NCBI GenBank assembly: GCA_964643435.1
Contig: CAZXPY010000002.1
Span: forward strand, 76,551-140,550
DNA length: 64,000 nt
Origin: CAZXPY01 sp964643435
GTDB lineage: Bacteria; Patescibacteriota; Microgenomatia; Woykebacterales; RBG-16-39-9b
Direction of reading: 5' to 3'
A program made the translations under genes and the position numbers. The stretch's first letter is position 1, and every line of letters begins with the position of its first letter. Positions 56,365 to 64,000 of this stretch are shown piece by piece. The notes under the pieces are model-generated. The model made no database searches and had not been told where the DNA came from. It saw nothing but the letters and a program-made list of their open reading frames with translations.

Positions 56365-58929
56365 TCATTTGGTAACAATGTTTAGAAGTTTACCTTCAAC
56401 GTAGATATAATTTTTAGCTTTTTCTTTAATATAACGCTTTATTCTTTCGCGGTCAAGAGCCAAGCGAGTAATCATCTCCTTATCTAATTTCCCCTCTATT
56501 TCAACCTTATCTCTTACTTTACCATCGACTTGAATTACCACTATAACTTTGTCTTCTTTCAAATATTCCTCGTTAAACCGAGGCCATTTTTGGTTATGAA
56601 TTGAATATTTATTACCAATTTTAGACCAAAGCTCTTCGGTTAAATGAGGCGCCAAGGGCGCAAGCAAGATCAGAAAAGTTTCGATCTCCTCTCTGGAAAT
56701 CTCTAACTTTTTATTAACCCTCTCCTGTAAGAAATTAAGCCATTCCATCAAAGCGGCGATTGCGGTGTTAAAATTCAAGCCCTCTAAATCTATGGTTACT
56801 TTCTTGATCGTCTGGTGCATTATTTTTAAATTACGGTTGTCACGGTAGCGTGGCTTAGTTTGGGACGAGTCCGTAACCGAATCCGCTTCAGTTACAAGCC
56901 TCCAAATTTTATTTACGAACCGCCATATTCCGACAATACCCTGGTCAGAAAAATCTCCGCCTTGATCAAAAGGACCGATAAACAATAAGTACATCCTTAA
57001 TGTATCAGAACCGTACTTTTCTATATAAAAATTCGGGTTGATTACGTTACCTCTTGATTTACTCATCTTGGCACCTTGATGGATTATTAGACCGTGCGCC
57101 CGGAACTTCTTAAAAGGTTCTTCAAAATTTAGGTATCCTAGGTCCGCAAGAGCCATTGTTACGAACCGAGTGTAAAGAAGATGAAGAACAGCGTGTTCGT
57201 TTCCGCCGATATACATATCCACCGGTAACCACTTCCTAGTTAGATCGGGATCAAAAGGGGCTTGCCCTGAGCGAGCAGAGCGAACCGAAGGGTAGCGCAA
57301 GTAATACCACGAGGAATCCAAAAACGTATCGGAAACATCGGTTTCCCTTCGCGCCGGTAGACCGCAATCAGGGCAAGATACCCTTACCCATTCTTTAATC
57401 TGGGCTAATGGTGATTGTCCCGTACCTTTAGGCTGGAAGTCCTTCACGTCCGGCAAAAGAACCGGTAAATCCTCCTCCGGCACTACCACAATTGCATGGT
57501 TTACACCATCTATAATGGCAAAATCTTTGCCTTCCTCACTTTTGACTTTTGATTTTTGACTTTTGACTTCCCAACATTTACGACAATAAATGATGGGTAT
57601 TGGTGGTCCCCAGTAACGTTGTCTTGAAATTAACCAATCCCTTAAATGGTAATTTACTTTTCTATTGCCTTGATGATTTACTTCTATATACTCTGATATC
57701 TTATATCGAGCTTCTTGTGAACTTAAATCAGTAAATTTCCCACTATTTATTAATTTTCCTTCACCTTCATAGACGTCATTAGTTGAAATTTCTTTCTTTT
57801 CGACAAGTGGCTCTATAACCTTAACTATATCTAAATGATACTTTTTAGCAAATTCGTAGTCACGACTATCGTGAGCGGGAACCCCCATAATCGCCCCAGT
57901 TCCGTAACCCCCTAAAACGTAATTCGCTACGTAGATAGGAATTGGTTTTTTTGTTAAGGGGTTGATACAGTATGACCCGAGAAATTCGCCAATTTTTTGG
58001 TCGGGCGCAACTTTTCTATCAATTTGCTCTTTGGCAGTTTTTATGAATCTTTTTACCTCTCTTAAGTATTTTGCATCGGTAATTTTTATCACTAGTGGGT
58101 TGTCAATTGCTAAAACAATGAATGTAGCGCCGAAAATCGTATCGGCTCTGGTTGTAAAAACATTAATTTTGAACTTTAAGCTTCCCGCCCGCCAGGCTTC
58201 GCCAGGCGAAGCGGGCGGGTGAACTTTAAATTCGATCTGAACCCCTTCAGATCGCCCAATCCAGTTTCTTTGCATTTGTTTAGTACTTTCCGACCAATCA
58301 ATATAATCCAGATTTTTTAACAATCTATCAGCGTAATTGGTAATTTTAAAGAACCATTGTTCAAGTTCTTTTTGGATTACCGCTGTTTCGCAACGCTCGC
58401 ACTTCCCGGCAATAACTTGTTCGTAAGCTAAGACAGTAAGGCATTTTGGACACCAAAGAACGGCCCCCCTTTTACGAATGGCTAAACCTGCTTTAAATAA
58501 TTTTACAAAAATCCACTGTGTCCATCTATAATAATCACTATCAGAAGTGATCACTTGATGATTCCAATCAAACAGGCAACCTAATTTTTTCAACTGCTTT
58601 TCCCGGAAATAATCAGTAGTATTTTTAATTAAGGTTGCCGGGTGAATGTTTTTACTAATGGCGTAGTTTTCGGAATGAATACCGAAAGAGTCGAAACCCA
58701 TTGGTTCGAAAACGCTCCAACCTTTAAATCTTTGAAACCGACCAAAAGTATCACTACCGCCAAAGGCGTAAACGTGACCGACGTGCAAACCCTCACCGCT
58801 AGGATAAGGAAACATCATCAAATTGAAGAAGGGTTTTTTTGCATTTTTAATATCGACTCTAAATAATTTGTCTTTTGCCCACTTCTTCTGCCATTTATCT
58901 TCAATTTTTGCTGGATCAAACTTCTCCAT
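56365..58929 (-). CDS. leuS: Leucyl-tRNA synthetase
   Basis: 854 residues. PYPSGEGLHVGHVYAFGGSD (HIGH box), CP1 editing domain (NVFTTRADTIFGATF, IMGVPAHDSRDYEFA), KMSKSRGNVINP and the C-terminal anticodon domain. Three inserts look foreign: HPPASPGEAWRAGS (58180-58219 palindrome), SARSGQ (57261-57294 hairpin) and KSQKSKVKSE (57535-57570 A/T repeat). They fall in loops, so activity is probably kept. Confidence 0.95.
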   Translation of the reverse strand: MEKFDPAKIEDKWQKKWAKDKLFRVDIKNAKKPFFNLMMFPYPSGEGLHVGHVYAFGGSDTFGRFQRFKGWSVFEPMGFDSFGIHSENYAISKNIHPATLIKNTTDYFREKQLKKLGCLFDWNHQVITSDSDYYRWTQWIFVKLFKAGLAIRKRGAVLWCPKCLTVLAYEQVIAGKCERCETAVIQKELEQWFFKITNYADRLLKNLDYIDWSESTKQMQRNWIGRSEGVQIEFKVHPPASPGEAWRAGSLKFKINVFTTRADTIFGATFIVLAIDNPLVIKITDAKYLREVKRFIKTAKEQIDRKVAPDQKIGEFLGSYCINPLTKKPIPIYVANYVLGGYGTGAIMGVPAHDSRDYEFAKKYHLDIVKVIEPLVEKKEISTNDVYEGEGKLINSGKFTDLSSQEARYKISEYIEVNHQGNRKVNYHLRDWLISRQRYWGPPIPIIYCRKCWEVKSQKSKVKSEEGKDFAIIDGVNHAIVVVPEEDLPVLLPDVKDFQPKGTGQSPLAQIKEWVRVSCPDCGLPARRETDVSDTFLDSSWYYLRYPSVRSARSGQAPFDPDLTRKWLPVDMYIGGNEHAVLHLLYTRFVTMALADLGYLNFEEPFKKFRAHGLIIHQGAKMSKSRGNVINPNFYIEKYGSDTLRMYLLFIGPFDQGGDFSDQGIVGIWRFVNKIWRLVTEADSVTDSSQTKPRYRDNRNLKIMHQTIKKVTIDLEGLNFNTAIAALMEWLNFLQERVNKKLEISREEIETFLILLAPLAPHLTEELWSKIGNKYSIHNQKWPRFNEEYLKEDKVIVVIQVDGKVRDKVEIEGKLDKEMITRLALDRERIKRYIKEKAKNYIYVEGKLLNIVTK
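57535..57572. repeat. Low-complexity TTTTGACTTTTGA repeat inside leuS
   Basis: Tandem TTTTGACT-like units, translated on the minus strand as Lys/Ser-rich VKSQKSKVKS. The same type occurs in topA near 17264-17285. Confidence 0.6.
58170..58229. repeat. Palindromic cassette with 10-bp direct repeats inside leuS
   Basis: CCCGCCCGCC...GGCGGG arms (58184-58219) flanked by TGAACTTTAA at 58170-58179 and 58220-58229. The direct repeats look like a target-site duplication, though repeat plus insert is 50 bases and so not a whole number of codons. Confidence 0.6.
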
Positions 58930-58985
58930 ATAAAAATATTTTACCTTTTATTCACAAAAGTGGCAAATCTCTTCTAATAACCCAC

Positions 58986-59015
58986 TTGACAAAGGCAACA
59001 AAGGTGATCTAAACT
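58986..59015 (+). promoter_or_regulatory. Promoter of the giant HTH-transmembrane gene
   Basis: TTGACA (58986-58991), 18 bp, TAAACT (59010-59015). RNA start near 59022. Confidence 0.65.
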
Positions 59016-59054
59016 ATACCTATACATACCTATACAAATCTATGAATAGGTATG
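59013..59054 (+). promoter_or_regulatory. Candidate operator overlapping the giant gene start
   Basis: Inverted repeat CATACCTAT (59025-59033) and ATAGGTATG (59046-59054), 12-bp spacer, with extra CTATAC units at 59014-59036. The right arm contains the ATG at 59052. Placed to be bound by the MerR-like domains of the gene itself. Confidence 0.5.
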
Positions 59055-62000
59055 CAGACTGCTCAAATGGTAGAGAACCTGCCTCAAAATAACTTATCGA
59101 TCGGTGAAGCTGCCCGTTACTTGGGTGTATCTATCGATACTTTAAGGAGATGGGATTATCAAGGGATTATTAAGTCTCTACGCACCGCTGGTAACACCCG
59201 CCGTTTCCCCAAAGACGAGCTAGATAGAGTAAAAGGAGTTCAAAAAAAACCGCTTAATATAAGCGAAGCCGCTAAGGAGCTTGGGGTGTCGGTCCAGACG
59301 CTTCGTCGTTGGGATAGGGAAGGAAAGATTGATCCAATTCGAAATGAGCAAAACGAAAGATTATTCCCTTACGAGGAAGTTGAAAAGTTCAAAAAAGAAG
59401 GGGAAGTACGTTCTTCTATTCAAAAATCGCCTAATTTAGCATCAATACCGCCCCAAAATGGTGGTAATTTCAAAACCCTTTTTTACAAACTTCTTTTCTT
59501 CTCATTAGTTTTAGTTTTGATCTTTTTGTTTCTTTACTTCCTATTACCCCCCGCTCTTGAACCTAATTTAAAAAAAGTAGGTAAGGAGATAACCAAGCTT
59601 TTTCCCCAAAAACCACAAGTTGTCAATAACAATAATTACAACACAAATAATTACAATTTAGCCGCTGATCTTCCAATAGATGAAGACGGAAACCTAGTTA
59701 TAAATGGTGTTAAGGTTGGTTCCAAACTGGTTATCGACAAGCTGGGTAATATAAATCTTCCGGGGCAATTACAGGGTGGTAAGATTGATTCCACTACTGA
59801 AAATCTTGTTCAAAACAGTGGCTTTGAAACTCCTTCGGCCGGTGCGCCGGCTTTTTGGCTATACCGCGCTGATTCTACCGAGATAAATACAACTTCCACT
59901 GCCCAAAATTCGCATACTGGAACGCAGTCTCTGCGCTTCGCGCCAAGAAACGATTCTCAAGTTTTAGGGGTGCAAAATATTTATGCGCCCACTAAAGAAG
60001 GTAGAACTTATACTCTGTCCGCTTTTGTTAAGGCTACGGATTTACCAAAAACCCCCACCGGCACTTTAAGAATTGGTTTCAGCGCCTCGCCTTTCAAAGA
60101 GGGAACTTATAAAGACTTTAATTTCTCGGGCAGTTTTGATTGGTTAAATATTAGTTTTACCTATTTTGCTGCGCAAGAAAAGCAGTTTCCTACTTTTGAA
60201 GTTTTTGGCTACGGCAACGGCAGCCTTTACGTTGATGATGTTCAAGTTGAAGAAGGCTCTACTGCCAGCGTTTATAAACCGACTGATCTCAACAGCGCTG
60301 ACGGCACCATTTTAGCCGATTCCGAAGCCCGGCTTTATCCGGCCTTCCCTAACAGTTCCTTAGGAACCGAAAACAGTCCCTGGGATTCGGTTTATGGTAA
60401 AAACTTAACGGCAGCCGGAAATATCTTACAGATAGGCACTGGTAAGCAGTTGAAACTTTCAACTGCTAGTTCTGACCCTTCTCGTGGGCTTGGTTCGGGA
60501 GCTCTTTATTACAATACTAATACCGCCCGGGTCAGAGTCTTTGATGCAACCACCCAAAATTGGTCTGATCTTCAAGGTAGTGGGGGGAGCGGTACAATCA
60601 CTGTTCAGGAAGGTGATAGCGACGTTGATACAGCGGTTACCACTATTGATTTTCTGGGGGCGGATTTTGATATCACTTCTTCACCGGCTGGCGAGGCTAA
60701 TGTAGCCTTATCTTCCGCAGTTGCCCACGTCAACGCGGCGGAAACAATAACCGCTGCTTGGACAATTGGCACTGGTGGGTCCTTATCTGCTAGTGGCACG
60801 GGGACGATTACGGCTACTGACGTCAGTTGTTCAACCTGTATTACCCTTACTTCGGAAGTCACCGGGACTTTACCAATCGCCAACGGCGGTACCAACGCCA
60901 CGACCGTCGGATCGGCTGGAAGTATCGCCTACTCTAGCGGCACTGCTTACGCTTTCAGCGCAGTTGGTTCATCTGGACAGTGTTTGCAATCGGGTGGGAC
61001 CGGCACTCCCACCTGGGCAACCTGTGTTTCTGGCACTCTTTTTACCGCCGCTGGAACCTCGGGAACTAATCAAACTATATCACAGGGTGATACTCTAACC
61101 ATTGGCGCTAGTACGGGTATCACCACGACTGGAGCGGCCACGGATACAGTTAATGTAGCCGTAGATCAGAGTACGGCCTTTGCTTGGACCGGTAATCACA
61201 CTCAGACAACCACGATCACGGATGATGGAACTCAATTTCTCCACTCCTTAACCCTGGGTAATGATGCTGGGGTTGATACGATCAATGCCGTCAGAGTGGC
61301 AATTACTAGTGCCGCCACTGGTGATGCGGATATTATCTACGGGGTTAATTTAGATGATGTCACGTCGGCTGACTCTACTGTTACCGAGACAGCTTTAAGA
61401 ATAGGAGCTAGTTATGACAACGCCATTGAATTTGAAGGAGCGACGGCTGATGGCTTTGAGATCTTTCTTAGAGCCGCTGATGCCACCGCAGACCGGGTGT
61501 TTACCTTTCCGGACGTGGCTGATGGGAATATTTGTATCAGTGCGGTCTCTTGTACGGCGACTGGTGTTTCTAGCGGTACGACTCTCTTTACCCTAGCTGG
61601 GGATACTGGTACTAACCAAACCATATCTCAAAGTGATACCTTAACCATCGCTGGTGGTACTAATGGTATTGATACGGTTGGTGGAGCGACTGACACGGTT
61701 ACCTTAAACCTGGATACAACCGAAATAGGCACTACCACCTTTGGTACAGGTTCCGGTATCGTCTGGACCTTCGATGTTGGCGCCACCGATCCAACCTTAA
61801 CCTTTGCAACCGGTGCTTTGACAATAGGCTCGGCAGCCGTTACCATCTCGGGTTCAGCCGACGGTACCGATGCTTTAACCTTAACTGCTGGCGACATTCT
61901 AGTTTCCGATGGAGACCTGGATCTTTCCGGTGGAGACTTTAATGTAACTCTGGATGCCGCAGACAGTGCCAATATTACCAATGCCGGTTCTTCCACTAAC

Positions 62001-64000
62001 CTAGCCGGTGGCCTTAAGATTGCCTTTACCGGTTCAGCCGCCGGAGCCGTTACTCAGTATGGTCTTAGTGCAACAGTCACAGAGTCAACCGCAACTACCA
62101 CCGATATAACGCATGAGACTTATGGAGCATATCTCAATAATAGCCGGACTTCTTTGGATACGGCTACCGGTCACACCGTCAATGTCTATGGTACAGCCTC
62201 TGTTGCCTCCAATACCCAGGCCTCAGGCACCGGTACCGGCACCAGAAACACCTACGGCGGTTACTTCTCGGCAACTGGTGACACTGAAGGCACTCACTTC
62301 GCCTATGGTGTCTATGCCACTGCTGCCGGTGGAGACACCAACTACGGACTCTACGTTGGCGGCGGCAATACATATCTGGGCACAACTGCCTATGGTGCAT
62401 CCTTGTCTGACTGCGATACCGCCGCCTCCAGTAAGCTCTTATGGTCCGACACCGGGGTCTTCTCCTGCGGTACCGACGGGGTTGCCGCCGGTACTGCCCT
62501 TTTCACCCTCGACGGTGATGATGCCGATACCCAAGGCATCACCGCCGGCGACACTCTGCTCATTGCCGGTGGTACTAATGGTATTGACACTGATGTCTCG
62601 GCGACTGACACGATCACCTTAAACCTGGATACAACCGAAATAGGGACAACTACCTTTGGTTCCGGAAGCGCGATCACCTGGACCTTTGATGCTTCCGCTG
62701 GTACTGATACCACGATTGCCTTTGGGGATGGCAGTATTAGTCCAACCTTATCAGCAACTGGTTTGTTTAATGTCTTAACTGGTAACTTAAAGGTTGGTAA
62801 TGGTACTCCCGGTGTATCACTGGATGGTGAGGATGCCTATATAGAAGGGACTTTTGAAGTTGACGGTACTTCCCAGTTTGACGGGAACGTTACCTTAACT
62901 GGTGGGGTTAGTTTCACTATGTCCTCTGGCACGGGAACCGCTTCCCAGACCTACGCTCCGGCGGGGACAACCGCAGCGGCTACGGCCCACACCATCACCC
63001 CTACCTTTGGTATTGATGCCACTGACCAGACCTTAACTGGTTTAATCATTGCCCCTAACACTAATAGTAATACCGACGCTGGTGATACACTCTACGGGGT
63101 TGATCTGTCTAATATAACGGCTACAGCGGCTACGGAAACGGCGATCAGGATCGGGTCGGCTTATGACAACCTCTTTGAATTAGAAGGAGCGACTAATGAT
63201 GGCTTTGAGATATTCCTAAGAGCCGCTGACGCCACGGCGGATAGAGTCTTTACCTTTCCGGACGTGGCTGATGGGAATATTTGTATCAGTGCGGTCTCTT
63301 GTACCGCGACTGGTGTTTCTTCTGGTATTAGCCTTTTTACCTTAGACGGTGATGATGCTGATACCCAGGGTATTGCTTCTGGTGACACCCTCCTGGTGGC
63401 TGGTGGTACTAATGGTATTGACACTGATGTCTCGGCGACTGACACGATCACCTTAAACCTTGATACAACCGAAATAGGCACTACCACCTTTGGTTCCGGA
63501 AGCGCGATCACCTGGACCTTTGATGCTGGCGCCACTGATCCGACCATTGCCTTTGCCTCGGCCCAAATTACCCTAACCGGCAGTCTGACTGCCACCCTGG
63601 CAGCGGGAGAAAAGGTCCTTGTCGACGGCGCCACTACCGCCAATACCGGCACAGCCGGAGTCTTGGATATTAACGCAACCTCACTAACTCACCAGAATTC
63701 GGGAGTCAATCTGTCCTACACCTCAACAGCGGCCGGTGCAGCAGCCACTGTCACCCAATACGGAATCTTCTCTTCGTTTGCCAATACCCAGGCTGTCACG
63801 GCCACATCACCCACCTTTAACCTCTACGGAGCGTATGGGAATATAGCAAAGTCTGGAGCAGACAGCTTAACTACCGACGGTACCTTCAATACCTATGGAA
63901 CTTATGTCACTGCCGCAAACACCTCAACAGACGCTTCAGCGGCCGGCACCAGAAACACCTACGGCGGATATTTTGCGGCAACAGGGGCAGCTGCCGGCAC
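59052..64000 (+). CDS. Giant surface protein with two N-terminal MerR-type HTH domains, one transmembrane helix and a repetitive ectodomain (3' end beyond window)
   Basis: Open from ATG 59052 (or ATG 59067) to the window end, more than 1,640 codons with no stop. Residues 14-61 (LSIGEAARYLGVSIDTLRRW) and 66-115 (LNISEAAKELGVSVQTLRRW) are tandem MerR/HTH_17 domains with RRFP and RLFP wings. A transmembrane helix lies at about 147-165, then an Asn-rich linker, a jelly-roll carbohydrate-binding-like domain (about 248-410, NLVQNSGFETP...SLYVDDVQVEEG), a phage-tail-like unit (GSGALYYNTNTARVRVFDA, about 482-500) and long Thr/Gly/Ala/Asp-rich beta repeats. The ectodomain has higher GC than neighbouring genes and DNA-level repeats. 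Topology would put the HTHs in the cytoplasm and the rest outside. Confidence 0.9.
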   Translation, partial: MQTAQMVENLPQNNLSIGEAARYLGVSIDTLRRWDYQGIIKSLRTAGNTRRFPKDELDRVKGVQKKPLNISEAAKELGVSVQTLRRWDREGKIDPIRNEQNERLFPYEEVEKFKKEGEVRSSIQKSPNLASIPPQNGGNFKTLFYKLLFFSLVLVLIFLFLYFLLPPALEPNLKKVGKEITKLFPQKPQVVNNNNYNTNNYNLAADLPIDEDGNLVINGVKVGSKLVIDKLGNINLPGQLQGGKIDSTTENLVQNSGFETPSAGAPAFWLYRADSTEINTTSTAQNSHTGTQSLRFAPRNDSQVLGVQNIYAPTKEGRTYTLSAFVKATDLPKTPTGTLRIGFSASPFKEGTYKDFNFSGSFDWLNISFTYFAAQEKQFPTFEVFGYGNGSLYVDDVQVEEGSTASVYKPTDLNSADGTILADSEARLYPAFPNSSLGTENSPWDSVYGKNLTAAGNILQIGTGKQLKLSTASSDPSRGLGSGALYYNTNTARVRVFDATTQNWSDLQGSGGSGTITVQEGDSDVDTAVTTIDFLGADFDITSSPAGEANVALSSAVAHVNAAETITAAWTIGTGGSLSASGTGTITATDVSCSTCITLTSEVTGTLPIANGGTNATTVGSAGSIAYSSGTAYAFSAVGSSGQCLQSGGTGTPTWATCVSGTLFTAAGTSGTNQTISQGDTLTIGASTGITTTGAATDTVNVAVDQSTAFAWTGNHTQTTTITDDGTQFLHSLTLGNDAGVDTINAVRVAITSAATGDADIIYGVNLDDVTSADSTVTETALRIGASYDNAIEFEGATADGFEIFLRAADATADRVFTFPDVADGNICISAVSCTATGVSSGTTLFTLAGDTGTNQTISQSDTLTIAGGTNGIDTVGGATDTVTLNLDTTEIGTTTFGTGSGIVWTFDVGATDPTLTFATGALTIGSAAVTISGSADGTDALTLTAGDILVSDGDLDLSGGDFNVTLDAADSANITNAGSSTNLAGGLKIAFTGSAAGAVTQYGLSATVTESTATTTDITHETYGAYLNNSRTSLDTATGHTVNVYGTASVASNTQASGTGTGTRNTYGGYFSATGDTEGTHFAYGVYATAAGGDTNYGLYVGGGNTYLGTTAYGASLSDCDTAASSKLLWSDTGVFSCGTDGVAAGTALFTLDGDDADTQGITAGDTLLIAGGTNGIDTDVSATDTITLNLDTTEIGTTTFGSGSAITWTFDASAGTDTTIAFGDGSISPTLSATGLFNVLTGNLKVGNGTPGVSLDGEDAYIEGTFEVDGTSQFDGNVTLTGGVSFTMSSGTGTASQTYAPAGTTAAATAHTITPTFGIDATDQTLTGLIIAPNTNSNTDAGDTLYGVDLSNITATAATETAIRIGSAYDNLFELEGATNDGFEIFLRAADATADRVFTFPDVADGNICISAVSCTATGVSSGISLFTLDGDDADTQGIASGDTLLVAGGTNGIDTDVSATDTITLNLDTTEIGTTTFGSGSAITWTFDAGATDPTIAFASAQITLTGSLTATLAAGEKVLVDGATTANTGTAGVLDINATSLTHQNSGVNLSYTSTAAGAAATVTQYGIFSSFANTQAVTATSPTFNLYGAYGNIAKSGADSLTTDGTFNTYGTYVTAANTSTDASAAGTRNTYGGYFAATGAAAG
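61437..61761 (+). repeat. Internal repeat of the giant gene, first copy
   Basis: Encodes EGATADGFEIFLRAADATAD, VFTFPDVADGNICISAVSC and then the IAGGTNGID...LNLDTTEIGTTTFG unit. The parts recur at 63186-63530, and the second half also at 62563-62690. Confidence 0.8.
62563..62690 (+). repeat. Internal repeat of the giant gene, partial copy
   Basis: Contains GGTACTAATGGTATTGACAC and the following segment through GGAAGCGCGATCACCTGGAC, almost identical to 63403-63530. Confidence 0.75.
63186..63530 (+). repeat. Internal repeat of the giant gene, third copy
   Basis: Begins 1,749 bases (583 codons) after the first copy, in frame. Long stretches such as TTTACCTTTCCGGACGTGGC are identical at DNA level, which points to recent duplication or gene conversion. 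Confidence 0.8.

Noticed and set aside
60605..63652. Several minus-strand Val/Pro/Ser-rich ORFs
   Set aside because: Mirror images of the Thr/Gly/Ala-rich repeats in the giant plus-strand gene; no start signals.
1..64000. CRISPR array or Cas genes
   Set aside because: No regularly spaced direct repeats with unique spacers and no Cas-like protein were seen; the repeats found are palindromic or internal to one gene.
1..64000. Alternative genetic code (UGA as Gly, as in some Patescibacteria)
   Set aside because: Conserved genes such as rplA and rpmG end normally at TGA and no conserved frame contains an internal TGA.

Overview
The window looks like a draft-genome scaffold from a Candidate Phyla Radiation (Patescibacteria) bacterium, most likely a Microgenomates-type lineage. 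This assignment is inferred from gene content and style. Support includes compact same-strand operons, extended ribosomal proteins L1 and L7/L12, a short Mfd, an editing-less ProRS, absence of pyrH between tsf and frr, standard-code TGA stops, and many small hypothetical genes with their own promoters and terminators. Runs of N at 6609-6708, 15516-15525, 24893-24992 and 26278-26377 are scaffold gaps.

Layout. 1-25,000 is almost all minus strand. It carries dnaX (cut by the window edge), a short mfd, pth, ybeY-rpsU-HIT, a PHP phosphoesterase, a TrpR-like repressor with a palindromic operator, and proS-rseP-frr-tsf-rpsB. Next come the dTTP genes tmk, thyA (fused to an MtrA/DUF4346-like domain) and dcd, then topA, dprA, guaA and the cell-shape operon mreB-mreC-mreD-PBP2. 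25,000-26,300 is a small higher-GC contig with two orphan genes. From 26,378 the plus strand carries an O-antigen-ligase/TPR protein, a fused peptide deformylase/Met-tRNA formyltransferase, a site-2 protease and a structured RNA of unknown class.

32,370-37,640 is the conserved Thr-Tyr-Thr tRNA / rpmG / Trp tRNA / secE-nusG-rplK-rplA-rplJ-rplL block. The Tyr and Trp tRNA genes each lie between the two halves of another tRNA-like gene, rplK and rplA are separated by an S23-type four-helix-bundle gene, and rplJ has an L10 leader with attenuator. 38,000-46,800 is a carbohydrate block: GalT-like, GH94-like phosphorylase, an alpha/alpha-barrel protein, glycosyltransferases, a WecG/TagA enzyme and a second MreB. 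46,900-58,930 holds a PEGA lipoprotein-like protein, sortase, two tRNAs, ndk, an M16 peptidase, a phosphoesterase, argS, the uptake genes comEA and a split comEC, and leuS.

The most striking element is the gene starting at 59,052 and running off the window (more than 1,640 codons). It encodes two N-terminal MerR-type helix-turn-helix domains, one transmembrane helix, a jelly-roll carbohydrate-binding-like domain and a long repetitive tail-fibre/adhesin-like ectodomain. An inverted repeat resembling an operator overlaps its start codon. It could be a one-protein surface sensor that binds DNA. Other oddities are a 37-bp double hairpin present twice with a compensatory base change, hairpin cassettes inside coding genes, and a tail peptide shared by ThyA and Dcd.
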